DNA of 64,000 nucleotides from Allium sativum (GCA_030737875.1 JASFAX010000020.1:31076688-31140687); one strand, 5' to 3'. Shown: positions 47,920 through 61,296, counted from the stretch's first letter. Made by a program: numbers and translations. Notes: generated by a model from the letters alone, not told the origin.

Positions 47920-48018
47920 CTAAGACACGAGGTTGGACTCAGTTGTAGCGTAAAACTGCCCGGACCCAACCGGCTTAACCAGTTGCTACAAATGTTAGCC
48001 CAATGTGAGAGGTCTTAG
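47920..48018 (+). other. Multi-stem hairpin 1 of LTR C
   Basis: Outer CTAAGAC/GTCTTAG, middle TTGGACT/AGCCCAA (one mismatch), inner TTGTAGC/GCTACAA, apex CTGCCCGGACCCAACCGGC. The inner stem differs at several positions from other copies on both strands. Confidence 0.8.
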
Positions 48019-48043
48019 GCACAAATTAAATACGTGATTAAAG

Positions 48044-48143
48044 TAAAGACACGAGGTTAGACCCTTGTTATGACGTAAGGCTGCCCGGACCCAACCGGCA
48101 TATCCAGCAGTCATAAAAGACGGTCTAATGTGGGAGGTCTTTA
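48044..48143 (+). other. Multi-stem hairpin 2 of LTR C
   Basis: Outer TAAAGAC/GTCTTTA, middle TTAGACC/GGTCTAA, inner TTATGAC/GTCATAA, apex CTGCCCGGACCCAACCGGC. Confidence 0.82.
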
Positions 48144-48270
48144 TGGGAGATCACGGTCTTAATTAATTAAGAAACACTTAACCATATTAGCATGTAGTGG
48201 GACATGAGGGGTTAAGTGGGTGCCTTGGGTGGCATGAGGAGACTAGTGGGTTGCCTTGGGTGGCCATAGA

Positions 48271-48440
48271 AAAATACGATTAGAATACTTAACCAAAGTG
48301 GAACATGTAATTAAACATGATTAAAGGGTTAAGTAAGTGCCAGGGGTGGCATGTGAAAATACGATTAGAATACTTAACCAAAGTGGAACATGTAATTAAA
48401 CATGATTAAAGGGTTAAGTAAGTGCCATGGGTGGCGTGTG
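48271..48440 (+). repeat. 85-bp direct duplication
   Basis: A unit starting AAAATACGATTAGAATACTT occurs at 48271 and 48356 and differs by two or three bases. Each unit contains ACTTAACC and GGTTAAGT. Confidence 0.88.
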
Positions 48441-49598
48441 AAAATCTAGTGGGTACCTTGTATGACAATTAGAATATGATTAAAGGACTTAACCAAAATT
48501 TATAACATGTAAGGGGACATGGTTAAAGGGTTAAGTGGGATTCACTAGAAATAACAAGCTTAGGTGGTAGCTTGTGGGGGCCCATTTCAACCAATATCCC
48601 AAACGTATCTTTGTGGGCTCGACTCTAGTCGAGTGACGGGACATGCATATTGGGCTTGACTATAAGAGGCCAAACCGGGTTAGCGGTGGCAACGCGGGAC
48701 CAACGGGTTTCATATGCGTGTGTGGAGCCGGGTTGGTTGGTAAGTCGTTGTTGCATCGTGTAGATATAAAGTCGTGCACCGTTGATATTATCAGGTGGCC
48801 ACGTTGGGGAATGATACACCCCATCGTGGGACCAGCACGGGTATCTACGTAGGGGAGCCGATCGCTTGGGGAGTAGTGGGTACACCTATGTAGTCAGATA
48901 GGGGTACACGAAACTACTAAATTACTAAGTACACTTAGGGGGATCAACCTTTAAGTAGGAATGACTGGTGTGGTGCAGTATAGTAATTATCCTTGGGTGG
49001 GTGGATCTGGGGTGGTGAACTCTAGGAATTATCCTTAGGGGGAAAAATGCGTCTTTACGGTTATCTTAGTTTATCCTAAGTCTACCAAGTTGCTTAGTGT
49101 AGCCATTCATCCCCAGACGTTACCGTATATCAAGCTTATGTCTTCTCTGGTTACTTTAATGATTGTATTGTTAAAGTTATAGGACTCACTCGGACTTATG
49201 TCTGACCCCGTTGTTTTTATCTTTTTTTTCCAACCCTCAGGTTATTAGAGTGGGCCCAGTACGAGTGGGCTTTGATCAGGCTGCTTTATTCTCTTTTGGA
49301 GCTTGGACCATAGGTGTAGAGCTCAGCTTACCCTTTCTTTTATGGCTATCAGTTCATGTATTGGGATTATGTACTTTTATTTATCAGGATGGATATTTTG
49401 TACTTGACTCTTATTTTGGTTTTGTGATGTAACCAAACATGTTTTATTTCCCGCTGCAGAGAAATGATGTTTTGAAATTTTCAAGTATTACCTATATCTA
49501 TCTTGTTGTAATTTTTCTGTTCTATATTCACTTAAAATACTCCACCGATGTTATGGCATTCCCTTAGAGAGTGACCATAGCGGGTGTGGGGTGTTACA

Positions 49599-49800
49599 GG
49601 CTCCACCTTCCAAAATCAAAAAAGTCGTGCGGTGCCCACATTTTCGACCTAACCAGTTAGGTCGATCACCACCGGGACTTTGGGGCCCCGGACCCCCACC
49701 AGCGCTACGCCCGGACCCGCTGACGACCTCGCCTTCGACTCGTAGCACAGCTCGCCTTCGACTCGACATATATTTTGGCTAGCACTAATCATCAAAACCT
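49599..49800 (+). other. GC-rich segment of element D after solo LTR C
   Basis: Continuation of the element-D internal region, with proline-rich translations on both strands. The inverted repeat CGACCTAAC-CA-GTTAGGTCG (49645-49664) is perfect. I recognise no protein. Confidence 0.45.
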
Positions 49801-52800
49801 GTCAACGAAGATTAGATGGACAGTCTATGAATATCACAAAAAAATGACAACGATTGGGATTTTTCCCAGAGCCATGACACCTACTTACATCAGTAAGCAT
49901 GTGTAAGGAGCTATCGACCAGATTCAGCTTGTTATCATCGACAGTATACGAGACAATGATTGTCTCATAGCAGCCTCCTATTCCATAGCTCGGATGGTGT
50001 ATAGATTCCACCGATGCACTAATGTTGCTCCCTAACAACTAGTGACCACCTTATTTATGTGAATTAAACTTATTCAATTAGCGGAGCAACGAATGACGGT
50101 TACAGGAAACAGTCTGGGCACTACTCCGAAGATGATTCATATGATCTTATTGACCATAATTTCAATGATGGGATACCAGAAAGAAGCTACAGATCCCAAC
50201 ATCCCAAAGCTACACTTCAATATTATGATGTGATGAATAAAAATATGTCCTGCGGTTCACCTCCCATGGAAATTGGCTAATCTTTGTAATGGCTATTTAC
50301 TGTCAACCGCATCGAGGAAGACTGATTTCCATCAAATAAGGTTTAGGTCAACATACTTTGATGCCTAGAGTTAGGTAGTAGTTGAACCACCACATGCCAT
50401 GATTGAACCTATAGATCCTTTCACGGATTATAACAGCTTGACAACTCACCAGCCACTGTAAGACCTTGGTCAAGTATGAGAGCCCGAGATTAAAGCAAAT
50501 ATGAATCAACCATTAGCTCTCTACTTCTTATTTCTATTGTGATATAACGCATGAATATTACTTCAGGTCTCACAAGTTATGCTATCGTAATCAAGCTTAT
50601 TTGATCGAGGTCTAGACCGATCAGCTCCAGCAGAATTCATAGCTTACATTGCACCCTATTGTCTACTGCTCAGTCCCAATGGAAGCTGGAGCAGGAATGG
50701 TCCGTGATGATCAAGTCACTGGAAGAGCCTCCTATTTGGCTGGATGGAATATGCTATGCAATAGAAATGACGTGGAACCCAAAAACGCTTCCCCTCCCGA
50801 GGAGATGTAGTGTGAAGGACGCATAGGCTTAGCAAGCAAGGGAGACATCGTAGAAAGAGTTGCTTGATGATTTGCCCGAAGACATAGATCCCAGAGAGGA
50901 TGAAGATTCGGGATGCATGATTGACGACCTCAGCCTTGCTCGAAAATTGGCGATTTAAAAGTTTAGAGCACTTAGGCCTGGATGCTGATTGATTAACTAT
51001 GCATTTGATATTATTCCTGACATGGGATTGAAGGCATATTTGCAGACAGATGAGATATGACTATCCCCCCTAGCAACCATATTTTATTTCCTGGCACGGA
51101 AAGCGCAAAAGTTTCTATAAGCATGGATCCATTATTCTCCTGCCAATTACTGTCCTAGCACCAATGTGATGGCACTCTGTCGTTAGCAATACATACATGA
51201 CTCCCCGACACTCAATCCTTGCCCTTAGCATGAGGGCAAGAAGGCGAATCAAAGGAGATGCGACCTCACCATTCGCTTACAATATTTTCCTAATTTCCTT
51301 TGTCACTCCAAGACCCCAATCAAGGTCTGTTCATTCTTGGGACTGCCATCCCACGATGGTTTGAAAAGACATTCATCATTAGCTTAAGGTTTTGGTAGCC
51401 ATTCCCTGACAGAGATTAGGCGAGGCAAAATGAACCTACAAAGAGCATGCAATGCCATTTTCACACAGAATGATATTTATTCCTTTAATAGGAACAGTGA
51501 TTCTTATATTTCCATGCTTTACGAGTTATTGATGTAATTAACTAAGGTGAATTAATATGTGGATGATGTAGGTATCCAGGATTTGCTATCGATCAGACTT
51601 GTAACATCCACATATAGAGTTATGGAACAAAACCATAACAAGCTCGACTGAATTGCTCATCCACAAAGCCACGCCCCCCGTCTAAAGAAAGTTTTATGTC
51701 TCAGGGTGGATTCGAGATGACCATACACTCCTTGGCTCAAACGTGGCAGACCACAAGACAATTGTGCATTAATATTTTGCATTTTAAAGTCGGAATCTGA
51801 TTCTAAATGGACCTAGTTCGACCTTCTATGTGGCTCGATCCTATGCTTGACGCCACTAGAATAAAGGAGGCAGCATTGCCCCTTGATATGCTTAAATTTA
51901 AATCATACAATTTACTTTTACATGCTTCCTGAGTTATTGGCATGACTAACTCATGCGATATGAATGATGCAGGTACCCGAAGTTCAGTGCCAATCACTCC
52001 TTCCATAAATTGACCGGAGGAACAAAAAGCCTTAGCAAACGTCATCCAATTGTTTGCCTGACTAAATCTAGTCCTCGGAGCTTGGATAGAAGTATAAATA
52101 TAGGACGAATGTGATGGGCACGCCAAGATTAAATACCACTCGATCCATGACTATAACTCTCATGATTCGAGAGAGAGTATAAAAGACAGGAAGACGACGT
52201 CCACCACTCTAACTCTCATTATCCGAGAGAGATTATAAAGGACGTAAAAAAGGCGTCCTTAAGGCGTGAAGGGTCATCACGATTAAAATACCGCCTTGAT
52301 TCCACTCTACCCTTGGTATTCGACGGGAGAGTATAAAGGCGCCAGAGACTGCACCACAAATGAACTCCTACCCTACTGAAGGATTAGGGGGCAAATTGAA
52401 AGCTGAGTTCGAACTCTATCCTGGGCATACGACAGGAGAGTATAAAGGCATTGCAATCAAATGCCACAAAAGGACTCCTACCTCACTGCAGGATCGGGGG
52501 AAAGAATGAAAGCTGAGCCCGAACCCCTCATTTTCAGATATGGGGGGCAATACAATGCCGATCCTAATCAATCCCGAACAAGTCCAGACTAGGCACTTTA
52601 TTCATGATTGAATGGGGGAATACACACACATCACCACCCTTAGATGAATTCTATATGATTTTCTAGATATTATTTGATTGCAGGGATTCTGAATTGGAAC
52701 CCTTACTTGAATGTGATGTGCTTTATTACCTATTACTTAAAGATTAGCTTTGTTTACAAAATGCAGGCTTGTACAAGATAACAAGACAAGAATGTAAGGG

Positions 52801-53290
52801 CCGCACTCGCGACAACCGCAGTAGGCCGGTGGAAAACAAACAAAGGGCCACGTCCCAAAGGCTGACAATGATGCCCAATGCTAAACTTCTTAGAAGACTC
52901 ATGGCAATGACCGAAAAGAGGCCTTGAGAGTGAATTGTTCAATGATGTGTCACACGACTTAAGGCAACGAACGAAAGGAGGCCCTAAGAATGATATATTA
53001 AATCAACATACACACCCACGTGTGACTGACCATAGCCCAAGTGTAACGACGAGTGCCATCTCGCAAATACACTAAATGGAAAACGTGATAGCTCGAGCAC
53101 TTGGATAACTCAATCACTTAAGATTTGAAAGCAATGTCTCTTTTTCATGCATCCATGTCTAAATTTGAATGGGATGTGATACAACTACCAATCTTTCACC
53201 ATTACCCCTAGACTGGGGACTATTGAAAATATTTACAAATGACATAACTTGTATGTCTGTGTCTAACTTATACCTCGATCTTAACAGGCC
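49801..53290 (+). other. Decayed internal region of element D, no recognisable gene
   Basis: Frames are short and interrupted. 50,940-53,290 aligns with about 500-3,100. At 52,088-52,450 four or five GAGAGTATAAAGG-type boxes recur about every 60-110 bp. I cannot assign a protein. Confidence 0.5.
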
Positions 53291-55400
53291 ACTTGAGGAC
53301 CACAGAATGGATGTAGAGTGAACGTCCATTTGCTAGTCCCGACCAACTTTCCGGTTGAAAGACTCCAGAAAAGGGGGGACACCATTACTTTGACTTCCAG
53401 CTTGCAAGGAAGCGAATTGCTTGACACTCCGACTCAAGGGCCAAAAATAAGGAAGATAGAAATTTCTTCTGTGCTGAGGATGTTGGTGCAAAAGCCGCTA
53501 AGAGCGATGGAAGTCAGCAGATTTCTTCTTGCGGTAATCCCTCAGCATGTCAGACTAGAAATGAAATGGATGGTGCCATTACTGAATTAAGAACCCAGAT
53601 GGTATGATAAAATGAACTTCTCCAGAAGCATTAGAAAATGATGGATGACTTCTTTACTCGGATGGATTGATAGCCGAGTAGCTACGACTTAATCCTTGGA
53701 GCAAGCAACATGGGAATTCAATCGACAACGAACTTGGCTCAATCACTCCCTGTTTCGCTGTTTAGATCACATGAGACCCAAGGACGAGTTGGCAACGTCG
53801 TCTTGAGTGAAACGAGGGGCAATCAACCTCCTCCCAGACATTTATAGCATGCAACTTCTGACCATAACATCTTGGATGAAAACGATGGCAATGCAAGAGC
53901 CACTACAAACTTAAACGGAGTTCAACCAACCTTTGCTCCAATTCAGATGAATGCTTCACATACAACTCAACTTCAACATGAAGTTCCTCATTACTTAATA
54001 CAGGGGGCAAACGGAAGAGTACGAGGTGAATATAATTTGACTTTATCGCCACCCGACTCCGATCCGCAGAGATTGGACGGGAGACTAAAGACTAACACGA
54101 GCTGGACACATACAAATCATTTTGTATCAAACTTTAACTCATGACTTGATGAGGAAGTATGATTTCAGAGAAGAAATGGATTTGATGCTTACCCAATAGC
54201 AAAACCACCATAGATGAGGGGCATGGATGGGATACAAGTTTCGAGTAACGTAATTCAATTATCTGCCAACTTTATGCACATTGCTATCATCATAGTCCTG
54301 CAAGATCCCAGACTATAACCAAAAGAATGACTCGTCAAGACTGATCCGCATACATCCGAGCAGCAAATCACCATCCAAAATTAAAGGACGAAAGCCTGAT
54401 TGACGGCTATTGCATATGCGGATCTAAGAAGCCAGAGACCAACTTCTACCCACTTCAAGACTTCATGCTGGAGGCACCAACGCTAAATTGGACAATTGGC
54501 AATGACTCCTCGAAAACAAAGGCCAGATTGCCAATGCTAGTTGAGGCTTCACCAGAGGCGGCAAACCTCAAAGGCAATGTAAGCAATGTCAGTCAAAACT
54601 TTTTCACATGAGACATCAAGGATTTCAGCAACTCCCTGCTCTTCAAGCTTCCATTTCTGGATTATGGATCACATAGTTGTTGTACAATTTTTGGTGGCAT
54701 CCATCCGATTTGATCAACCACTGGAACGCGTTGGTCACCCACTTCATTGAGAGATCAAAGGTCCACGTATGTCGATCCAAGAATGTAATGTTACCCACTT
54801 CAATCAAACAAAGGTCCGGCGAGACCCTACATTCGTTCCACAAAAGGTTCAACGTTGCAGCAACATGTACAGATCGGCCTGGATCATCTATGGTGTTTTA
54901 GCAGTAATGTCCGGTATTCTAGATAACTCAGACTTTAAAGTCTCTCCGTGTTGAGACCCACCAAAAGGCCTTGGCGGATTCACCTTTAAAACAAACCTCA
55001 ATATCTTTATACCATGAGAGTTTCCTAGAAACATTGGTGAATTCTATCTTGAAATAGACAAATTCCTACAATAAGAGGATACCTATATTGAGATGGATGA
55101 TCACAGTGTTTTCATGACAAAGAATGGAGTATCATCTAACTCCTTAAATGTTAAAGACAAAAAAGAAGCCCAGGAAAAGACTAACAAGAATGTACAAATC
55201 CGAAAAGGACCAATTTCATTGATCGAGCCCGCGGTCTTGATTGCCAAGCTCAGGGGAACCAAGCATGAGAGATAGATTCAACAATACTGTGATGGCTATT
55301 CTGGATTATGCCAAAGAATGAAAGAAGGAGCTCGAATAACTCCCTAACAATGTTCGCTCGCTTACATGATTGACGAGCTTACTCAACTCCGTAGCTGATG
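53290..55400 (+). pseudogene. Gag-like relic of element D
   Basis: Ordered fragments: 53318-53590 (LTSSLQGSELLDTPTQG), 53872-54144 (DENDGNARATTNLNGVQ and YNLTLSPPDSDPQRLDG), then 54677-54960 in two frames, with SGETLHSFHKRFNVAAT followed by AVMSGILDNSDFKVSP, and 55093-55275. The segment ETLHSFHKRFN...VMSGILD...FKVSL resembles the plant gypsy capsid pattern (E-S-L-R-x-F-x-x-R-F-N, later G-L-x-x-x-x-F-x-x-S-L) seen in Tat-like elements. The same relic lies at about 3100-4950. Several frames are open for 60-90 codons but none is intact. Confidence 0.5.
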
Positions 55401-56617
55401 CGAGGTAGTATCTAAGTTCGCTGACACTCGATAAGGCGATCCACGCTTTCTGACTAAACAGATAGGATGACACCGACACAAATGTGATTCGACCATTCGC
55501 GTATACAACTCCAACCCTTGGCAACTTGAGAAAGAGCACATAACGACACGGGTTGGCTAAGATTGCTGAACATGCAACTCCTACCCAATGCAACCAAAAA
55601 AAGAATAAAAGATAGAAGACTGGATGCCCAATTGACTTGGCCCAACCCCCACTAATGCTAGGGGAATAAGCATTGACTTCGATTGTCCTCCTCTGATTCT
55701 GGGAGCATCATCTTCAACTAACAGATTGACTTTGAACATGACCCTGGCTCAGTGCACGATTCAAAACATATACACTATATCTCTGGAGTAAGACATAATT
55801 CATCTTGACCATCCAAGTGAGTCAACTAACTGATCAAGCATTGAGACCAAAGACTTGATCCGCAACTGCATCAAATGGAAATTGTGATAAACTCCTCAGA
55901 TGCCTTACGATTGTCATGATCCTACCAGCTATTGGCTTGCATGTTTTCAACAACATCTCGTATTGACTCGTATGTGATCACAGGATTATAAAACAATCTG
56001 GATTGATCATGGCTTTCACATACCTTATTGTTATGATTCGATACAATCGTGGAGCCCTAGATTAATATCCTGATGTCAAGATAGTCTAATTCCAAGCACA
56101 ATTGACAGATTCGTATGCCAATTCCGATACACTCTATCCCAATGGTCTAGATGCTAGCTCAAAGCTCGAAGATTCTGATACTACCCTATGACTTGGACGA
56201 CTATTTCATACATTGACTTATACATAAAAGAAAGCATGACTCGGTAACACACTTGACTAGTAGAGGATGATGACGTCGTTTGACATTAACTTGTGCATGT
56301 ACGATCTCACACGGGAGCCGATGATCCTACATGACTTATGATGAAGAAATTCAACCACTTGATTCGATGAGGTCCAAACAATTGGTCGATCATCATGACC
56401 ACTCTAGCCATGGAATTTGGCCCAATAAGCATCAATAGAAGTAGTGTGATATATGACAAGCCATTTATAAAGGAAAAGATCCATATGCCGGAACTACTCA
56501 ATAGGACACAACAATCTGATAAAGCTTCCTCAAGGGTGGATGACGTTCCAAAAAGATTCAGCTCGACCCATTCAAAGCACATCTCATATGCGATAAGATG
56601 TACTTTGGGGGGCAAAA
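55400..56617 (+). other. 3' part of element D internal region
   Basis: No recognisable gene; short frames only. It ends in TTTGGGGGGCAAAA, the purine tract used to prime plus-strand synthesis, immediately before the 3' LTR. From about 56,110 the first copy no longer aligns. Confidence 0.55.
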
Positions 56618-57389
56618 TGCTAGACTGCTTTGTGAACAGGCTACCCGAAGCTAAGGGCTTGAGTATGAACTTACATTGATTGGAGATCACTTGGATAGAG
56701 TGATAGAAGGTTGGAAACTTGAATTATACATGTAAATGTCACCAGATCGGATCTCCCCTTTCGGATCGGATCGGATCCCCCCATTTGCATTGGATTGGAT
56801 CCCTCCTTTTGGATTGGATCGGATCGGATCCCCCTCTCCGGATCGGATCGGAGTACCCTCTACCCAAACCGCCTGAAGCTGTAACCACTCCTCAACGTGC
56901 TCCTATTTTCTAGGCTTATCATTCAGATCTACTTACACGTAGCAGCCCATGATCGGGAAAACGTTTCCCCACGTCTCCCACTACTTTTCCATGACCCGTT
57001 GGATGGCTGCCACAACACACCCGAACTGATCTCAGGAGAAACCTCCATTCGCCTATAAATGCATCATTTCGTGGAGATTTCAGGGGACTTTTGGGCATTT
57101 TCGTACCTCATATCTGCCATGGCCGCACCTCCCCAAGAGAGAACCACCTTCTTCTTCTATGAAAAACAATGAATACAGAGAGTATTACTTGTTGTATTCG
57201 AATGATAGAGCGGCTATGTCAATTGTTGTTGTAATTTTGGAATGAAATGAGAAACTGTAAAGTGGACATAGGCTCGTTAACGCTGAACCACTATAAATCT
57301 CGTGTCTCTGCTTGATTTTCTATGTTTTAGATTATTGTTCTTCACGAAACATATTCAATTGGGTGTTAGGACCATTTTTTGGTCTAACA
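56618..57389 (+). repeat. 3' LTR of family D (772 bp)
   Basis: It starts TGCTAGACTG and ends TTTTTTGGTCTAACA. It is collinear with 44607-45384 with scattered substitutions and a few small indels, including a shorter CGGAT run, so the element is not a very recent insertion. Confidence 0.87.
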
Positions 57390-59135
57390 ATTTAAAAACT
57401 TTAACTTATGGTTACACAATTTTTGTAAATTCATAAGACTATTGCGTGTATCATAAATTTCGTCAAAATTTAACAAATGATAAATTATGAGTTGTAAAAA
57501 ATGACTATATCACAACTAAACAAAGAGTGTATACCGACAGATAGGAGCAACAACCATTAACGGTATGATAGCAATGAATATCAATGGAAAATATATTCTG
57601 GAATCTTTTATGAATTATAAATATTTTCCATTGGTAGCCGTTAAAAATAGTTAAAGATATATCGTTTGCAACCGCTGGTGACCATTTCTAAATCTGGAGT
57701 AAATAGTTGAGACATGATTCTTCTTCCTCATTCTATTCCCCCCCCCCCCCCCCATAATTTTCAACCAAATCCCTTCCTCCTCCCAAAATTTCACCACACG
57801 CTGCCTTCCACCCCTTCATTAGCTTCTCCAACTCCTGGAAACTTGCCTCTCTTTCTCTCTAACCTTCTAATCTTCTCTAGAAGAGGTATTAATCGTAAAC
57901 CCTATTAAATTAAATTTGTTAATTTAGGTTAGTTTGTCAATTTACATGTTTGTATTAACTTATTGTTTGTGTAATGTAGCGTATTGATGTCTAGTTATTA
58001 CTATTAACCTAAGTATTATAAGTTCATAATTTGTGTGATAATAGAATAGTGTGTTTATGAGCCGAATATCTTAGTGCTTTTAAGCTTGTTCGGGTTATTT
58101 AGTGTGAGCATAATTTAGTTTATGTGTTTAAAAATTGTCAAAAATGATATTTAATTTTATATATTGTATGGTTAGTTAATTAAGTTTTAAACATGTGCAG
58201 ATGTGTGATAAATTCCATATACATATGGCTAGATTGGTATTAAGTCATTGAAAACTTATTTAGTTTATAATCTGTTGCTTGATGTAGACGGTTGATAATA
58301 AGAGCGACACTCATATAAGTTGATTTTTAATATACACATCCATGTTATTAGATTACTAGAAAGTATAAAAGAGGAAAATTTCCATGATTTAATTTTTATT
58401 ACTATAAAGAAACCCATGCTATTTTAGGAGAATTTCCATGATTTTGATGAGTTAAATGCCAATTTTTTAAGTAAATATGAAGTATGTATTGTATTCGTAA
58501 AACCTTTATAGTGTTTTTGGCTTTGTTTTATAAGTATTGCTTAAAATCATTATGTGGATATTCGTTTTTTTAACGGAATGAACATCTATATTCGTAATAT
58601 ACAATATTCATTGGATTTGTTCCCATATTTAGCAAGTTATGAATACGAACATAAATAAATCGCGTAAATCATTTCATTTTCAACGGTTCACAAAATTTCG
58701 ACAGCGCTTCTTTTATGTTCCTTATGTACACGCAATTGTGTACTATTCAGGGAACTAAAGCAAAGAGCTATCAAAATTTTGTTAGAACGTTTAAATTGAA
58801 AGATTTTGTGTGAATTTATTATGTTATTTTACTTGTAATGGGAGGTAGGATGATCCATCAACAAAGTGTCAATATGACAAATTAATGTAACATTCACCTA
58901 CAAAATTGTTTTAATAGATTGTCAATGCAATTTTAATTTATAACATACTTTTTATTAACTACTAAGGGGAAATGAAAAATTATTTTATTGATCGCCGAAT
59001 GGAATATGAGGCACAATAAGTGAACATTTTAATAAGGGTGTTCGGGTACGTATTTATTGATTTCTCTTTGGGTACGTATTTATTGATTTCTCTTTAAGTA
59101 ATAATGGGAATGACGAAGAAATCTGTTGACCATGT
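57390..59135. other. AT-rich sequence, no gene recognised
   Basis: Structures noticed: an inverted repeat CAATGGAAAATAT...ATATTTTCCATTG (about 57,579-57,643), possibly a small MITE; a C-run (57,740-57,754) followed by pyrimidine-rich sequence; and a 26-bp direct duplication GGGTACGTATTTATTGATTT (59,044 and 59,070). The 64-codon proline-rich frame at 57,714-57,908 is an effect of the pyrimidine tract. Confidence 0.55.
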
Positions 59136-59418
59136 TGTAGCACCTCATAATTTTATAACACATTAAGATGATAAACTAAGAAATACTTAATTAAATATTT
59201 GGAATTAAGTAAAAACGGACTGCGCATTACGTTCGTCTTGGAATTCTGCTTGAGATAGACTCTGAGTTTGCGTAAAACGGACATCGTATGAAGAAGTTAT
59301 TAAGGTATGAAGTTTCCACATATACAAGATAATTATATATATAAAATAAACTTTTCAGAAATTCAAAATCAGTTCGAAAATCGAAGGCCAAACAACGCGG
59401 GAATCAGGCCCGTTGGGA

Positions 59419-59477
59419 GTTGACCCCTGCCCTAGGGGTGTCGACCCATGGGTCGACACCATAAGGGGGGTGTTGAC
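59419..59477 (+). promoter_or_regulatory. GTCGAC/GTTGAC array of LTR E (decayed)
   Basis: GTTGAC at 59419, GTCGAC at 59440 and 59452, GTTGAC at 59472. Steps are 21, 12 and 20 bp. The 12 and 21 bp steps match those of the three-LTR element. The two GTTGAC sites are C-to-T changes of GTCGAC. Confidence 0.65.
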
Positions 59478-60377
59478 GCCCCTATATCCGAGCCTGATAC
59501 ATTTTTGCTTACATGGACTTGTTTTCTGACCAAATTTGTGAACCCTAGGCTATAAATAAGACCTCATTCTCATTGTTTTACTCATTCAAAAATAATGGAG
59601 AACTAGATACTGCCTCTGCCTAGATTAAAATAGCCTATTCTTTTTCAAGAAACAAGTCATTCAAGTTCAGAGATCAGTTCTTCAATAGCTACAATCAAGT
59701 CTACTATTCTTTATATCCAATCACAGTGAGTCTATGTTATTTTTAAATAGCAATAATTAAAGTGTAATCTTGACATGCCTATAAGTTTGGAGCTAAGCCT
59801 ATTCCTATTGAGTAATATGAATCATAACAGATCTGTTATTTCATATTTATCTAACTTGCTGTTTAGATCTCACATGCCTATTTGTGACATCCCTATTATG
59901 TTAGTTTGCCTAATCATGTCACTATGCCTAATCAGTTCTATTATCGCATGTTCACCAGATCTGTTCTTATATGCCTACCTTGTTATTATGCTTAATTATG
60001 TCACTATATGCCTATTCAGTTATATGCTTATTTCTACCATTTATCTTGTTGGTATGCTTATTTTTGTCCTCTTCCCTTCTTCTTTTCCCTTTTTATTTTA
60101 TAGCCAGGCTACCTTTAGGCTTAGGCATACCGTTAAAATATGCGAACGCGTGAAATGGGAACGAGGGGAAAACGTTAAAATTTGGGGCATAACTTGAATT
60201 AAAAACATGAATATGGATTTAAGGCATAAACCAAAATTGTGATTAAATATCTTAAATTGGGGCATATGGTACATGATGAATATGACTTGGAAATAGGGCA
60301 TGAAAACATATAATGAAATAGGGATAATGGTTAAATAATGAAAATGCCGAGATTTACAGTAATTAGAAACTGTAACA

Positions 60378-60484
60378 GCGCTTAGACACGAGGTTAGATT
60401 ACACTTGTGGTAGAAGTCTGCCCGGACCCGACCGGCATATCCAGCGACCACAAGTGGTGAATCTAATGTGAGGGGTCTAAGTGC
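60378..60484 (+). other. Multi-stem hairpin 1 of LTR E
   Basis: Outer GCGCTTAGAC/GTCTAAGTGC (one G-U), middle TTAGATT/AATCTAA, inner ACTTGTGGT/ACCACAAGT, apex CTGCCCGGACCCGACCGGC. Confidence 0.85.
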
Positions 60485-60499
60485 ATAAACATGTAACGG

Positions 60500-60604
60500 G
60501 CTAAGAAACGAGGTTAAGTCCGACTTGTGGAAGAAGTCTGCCCGGAGCCGACCGACATATCTAGCATCCACAAGTTGTAGGCTTAATGTGGAAGGTCTTG
60601 CGCA
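60500..60604 (+). other. Multi-stem hairpin 2 of LTR E
   Basis: Middle TTAAGTC/GGCTTAA (one G-U), inner ACTTGTGGA/TCCACAAGT, apex CTGCCCGGAGCCGACCGAC. The outer stem is short here (AAGA/TCTT). Confidence 0.75.
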
Positions 60605-61296
60605 TTATAACCATAAATGAATAAATGGTAATGAACTTGTAATACTTAACCTGTTTGAATCCATAGGGATTACATGACCATGTTAACTTGAGTAGGGGTT
60701 AAGTAAACTTTCTTGAAACAGTGGGAAAGTTAAGTATATCTTAGGGTGGTGGATAATAATTATATATATAGGCCCACAAACTTAACCTATTGAGGTTACG
60801 CAATCTTGTTACACTGGTAGGCATAACTTATGGAAATCCTAGTAGTGGGGACGCAAGACTAGGAGGAAGCTTGTATCATCTTGTGTGTGGGACCTGTGTT
60901 AGTCAGTAACCCATATATAGGTATCAAATGAGTACCCGAACTTGGTCGGAGTTGGGGAATGCTTACTATGCTAATTGTAAGAGATCCAAAAGAGGGGACA
61001 GTGAGGGCGGCACATTCAGATGGGGTCATGTGCGTGCATATGTAACACCCTGTGTATTCTATAACAGTGAGATTCACAAATTAAAGTATAATTAATTTCA
61101 AATCAAAGAATTAAGGGAAACGGGTTACGCCATTGCATTCGCCTCGAAATTCTGCTTGAGATAGAGTCCGAGTTTACGCAAAACGGATAACGTGTGAAGA
61201 AGATATCTTTAATTTAAATATCGCAGCAAAACATGAAAAAGAAGAAGAATGGGAAACGAATAATGTTTAGCATTGTTCTAGGGTTTGTAAGCAAAA

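Larger units (their letters stand above)
46647..49240 (+). other. Putative leader intron in LTR C
   Basis: Donor GTG|GTGAGT lies at 46647, 191 bp after the TATA start. The acceptor ends at 49240 after a T-rich tract and CCCTCAG. A CGGAC-TTAT-GTCTG stem (49191-49204) lies 36 nt upstream of the acceptor, matching CAGTC-TTTTT-GACTG in the three-LTR element. The 2.6 kb would contain both hairpins. Confidence 0.45.
45976..49598 (+). repeat. Solo LTR C (3623 bp) with target duplication GGCTC
   Basis: It begins TGTAACACCCCG and ends GGGGTGTTACA. GGCTC flanks both sides (45971-45975 and 49599-49603). It is related to LTR A and to the three-LTR element: same U3 motif AATACGCGAAATAGAGTCCG, same hairpin pair, same downstream segments. 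With no internal region it is the product of LTR-LTR recombination inside element D. The Cys-rich short frame at 47030-47281 is only the ATGCAAGTT repeat translated. Confidence 0.92.
44607..57389 (+). mobile_element. Complete family-D gypsy-like element, interrupted by solo LTR C
   Basis: 5' LTR 44607-45384, leader from 45385, nested solo LTR at 45976-49598, decayed internal region, purine tract GGGGGGCAAAA (56607-56617) and 3' LTR 56618-57389. Without the insert it is about 9.2 kb. Flanks are ATTCA (44602-44606) and ATTTA (57390-57394), a 5-bp duplication with one mismatch. A gag-like relic is present, but I recognise no protease, RT or integrase, so it may be non-autonomous. A second, more truncated copy fills 1-5704. 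Confidence 0.8.
59136..61040 (+). repeat. LTR E (5' part), interrupted by LTR F
   Basis: It starts TGTAGCACCTCA, a decayed TGTAACACC. It shares the GTTCGTCT...GAGATAGACTCTGAGTTT U3 segment, TATA box (59551-59558), the mini-uORF MEN (59595-59606), donor CACA|GTGAGT (59726), ATGCCTA-rich sequence and the hairpin pair. LTR F begins at 61041, so the rest of E lies outside the window. The 140-codon frame at 59775-60197 is hydrophobic low-complexity sequence inside the putative intron and I do not regard it as a gene. Confidence 0.8.

Noticed and set aside
57714..57908. Proline-rich 64-codon frame
   Set aside because: Product of a C-run and pyrimidine-rich tract, with no downstream gene structure.
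59775..60197. 140-codon hydrophobic frame
   Set aside because: Low-complexity ATGCCTA-rich sequence inside LTR E; related LTRs show no conserved frame here.
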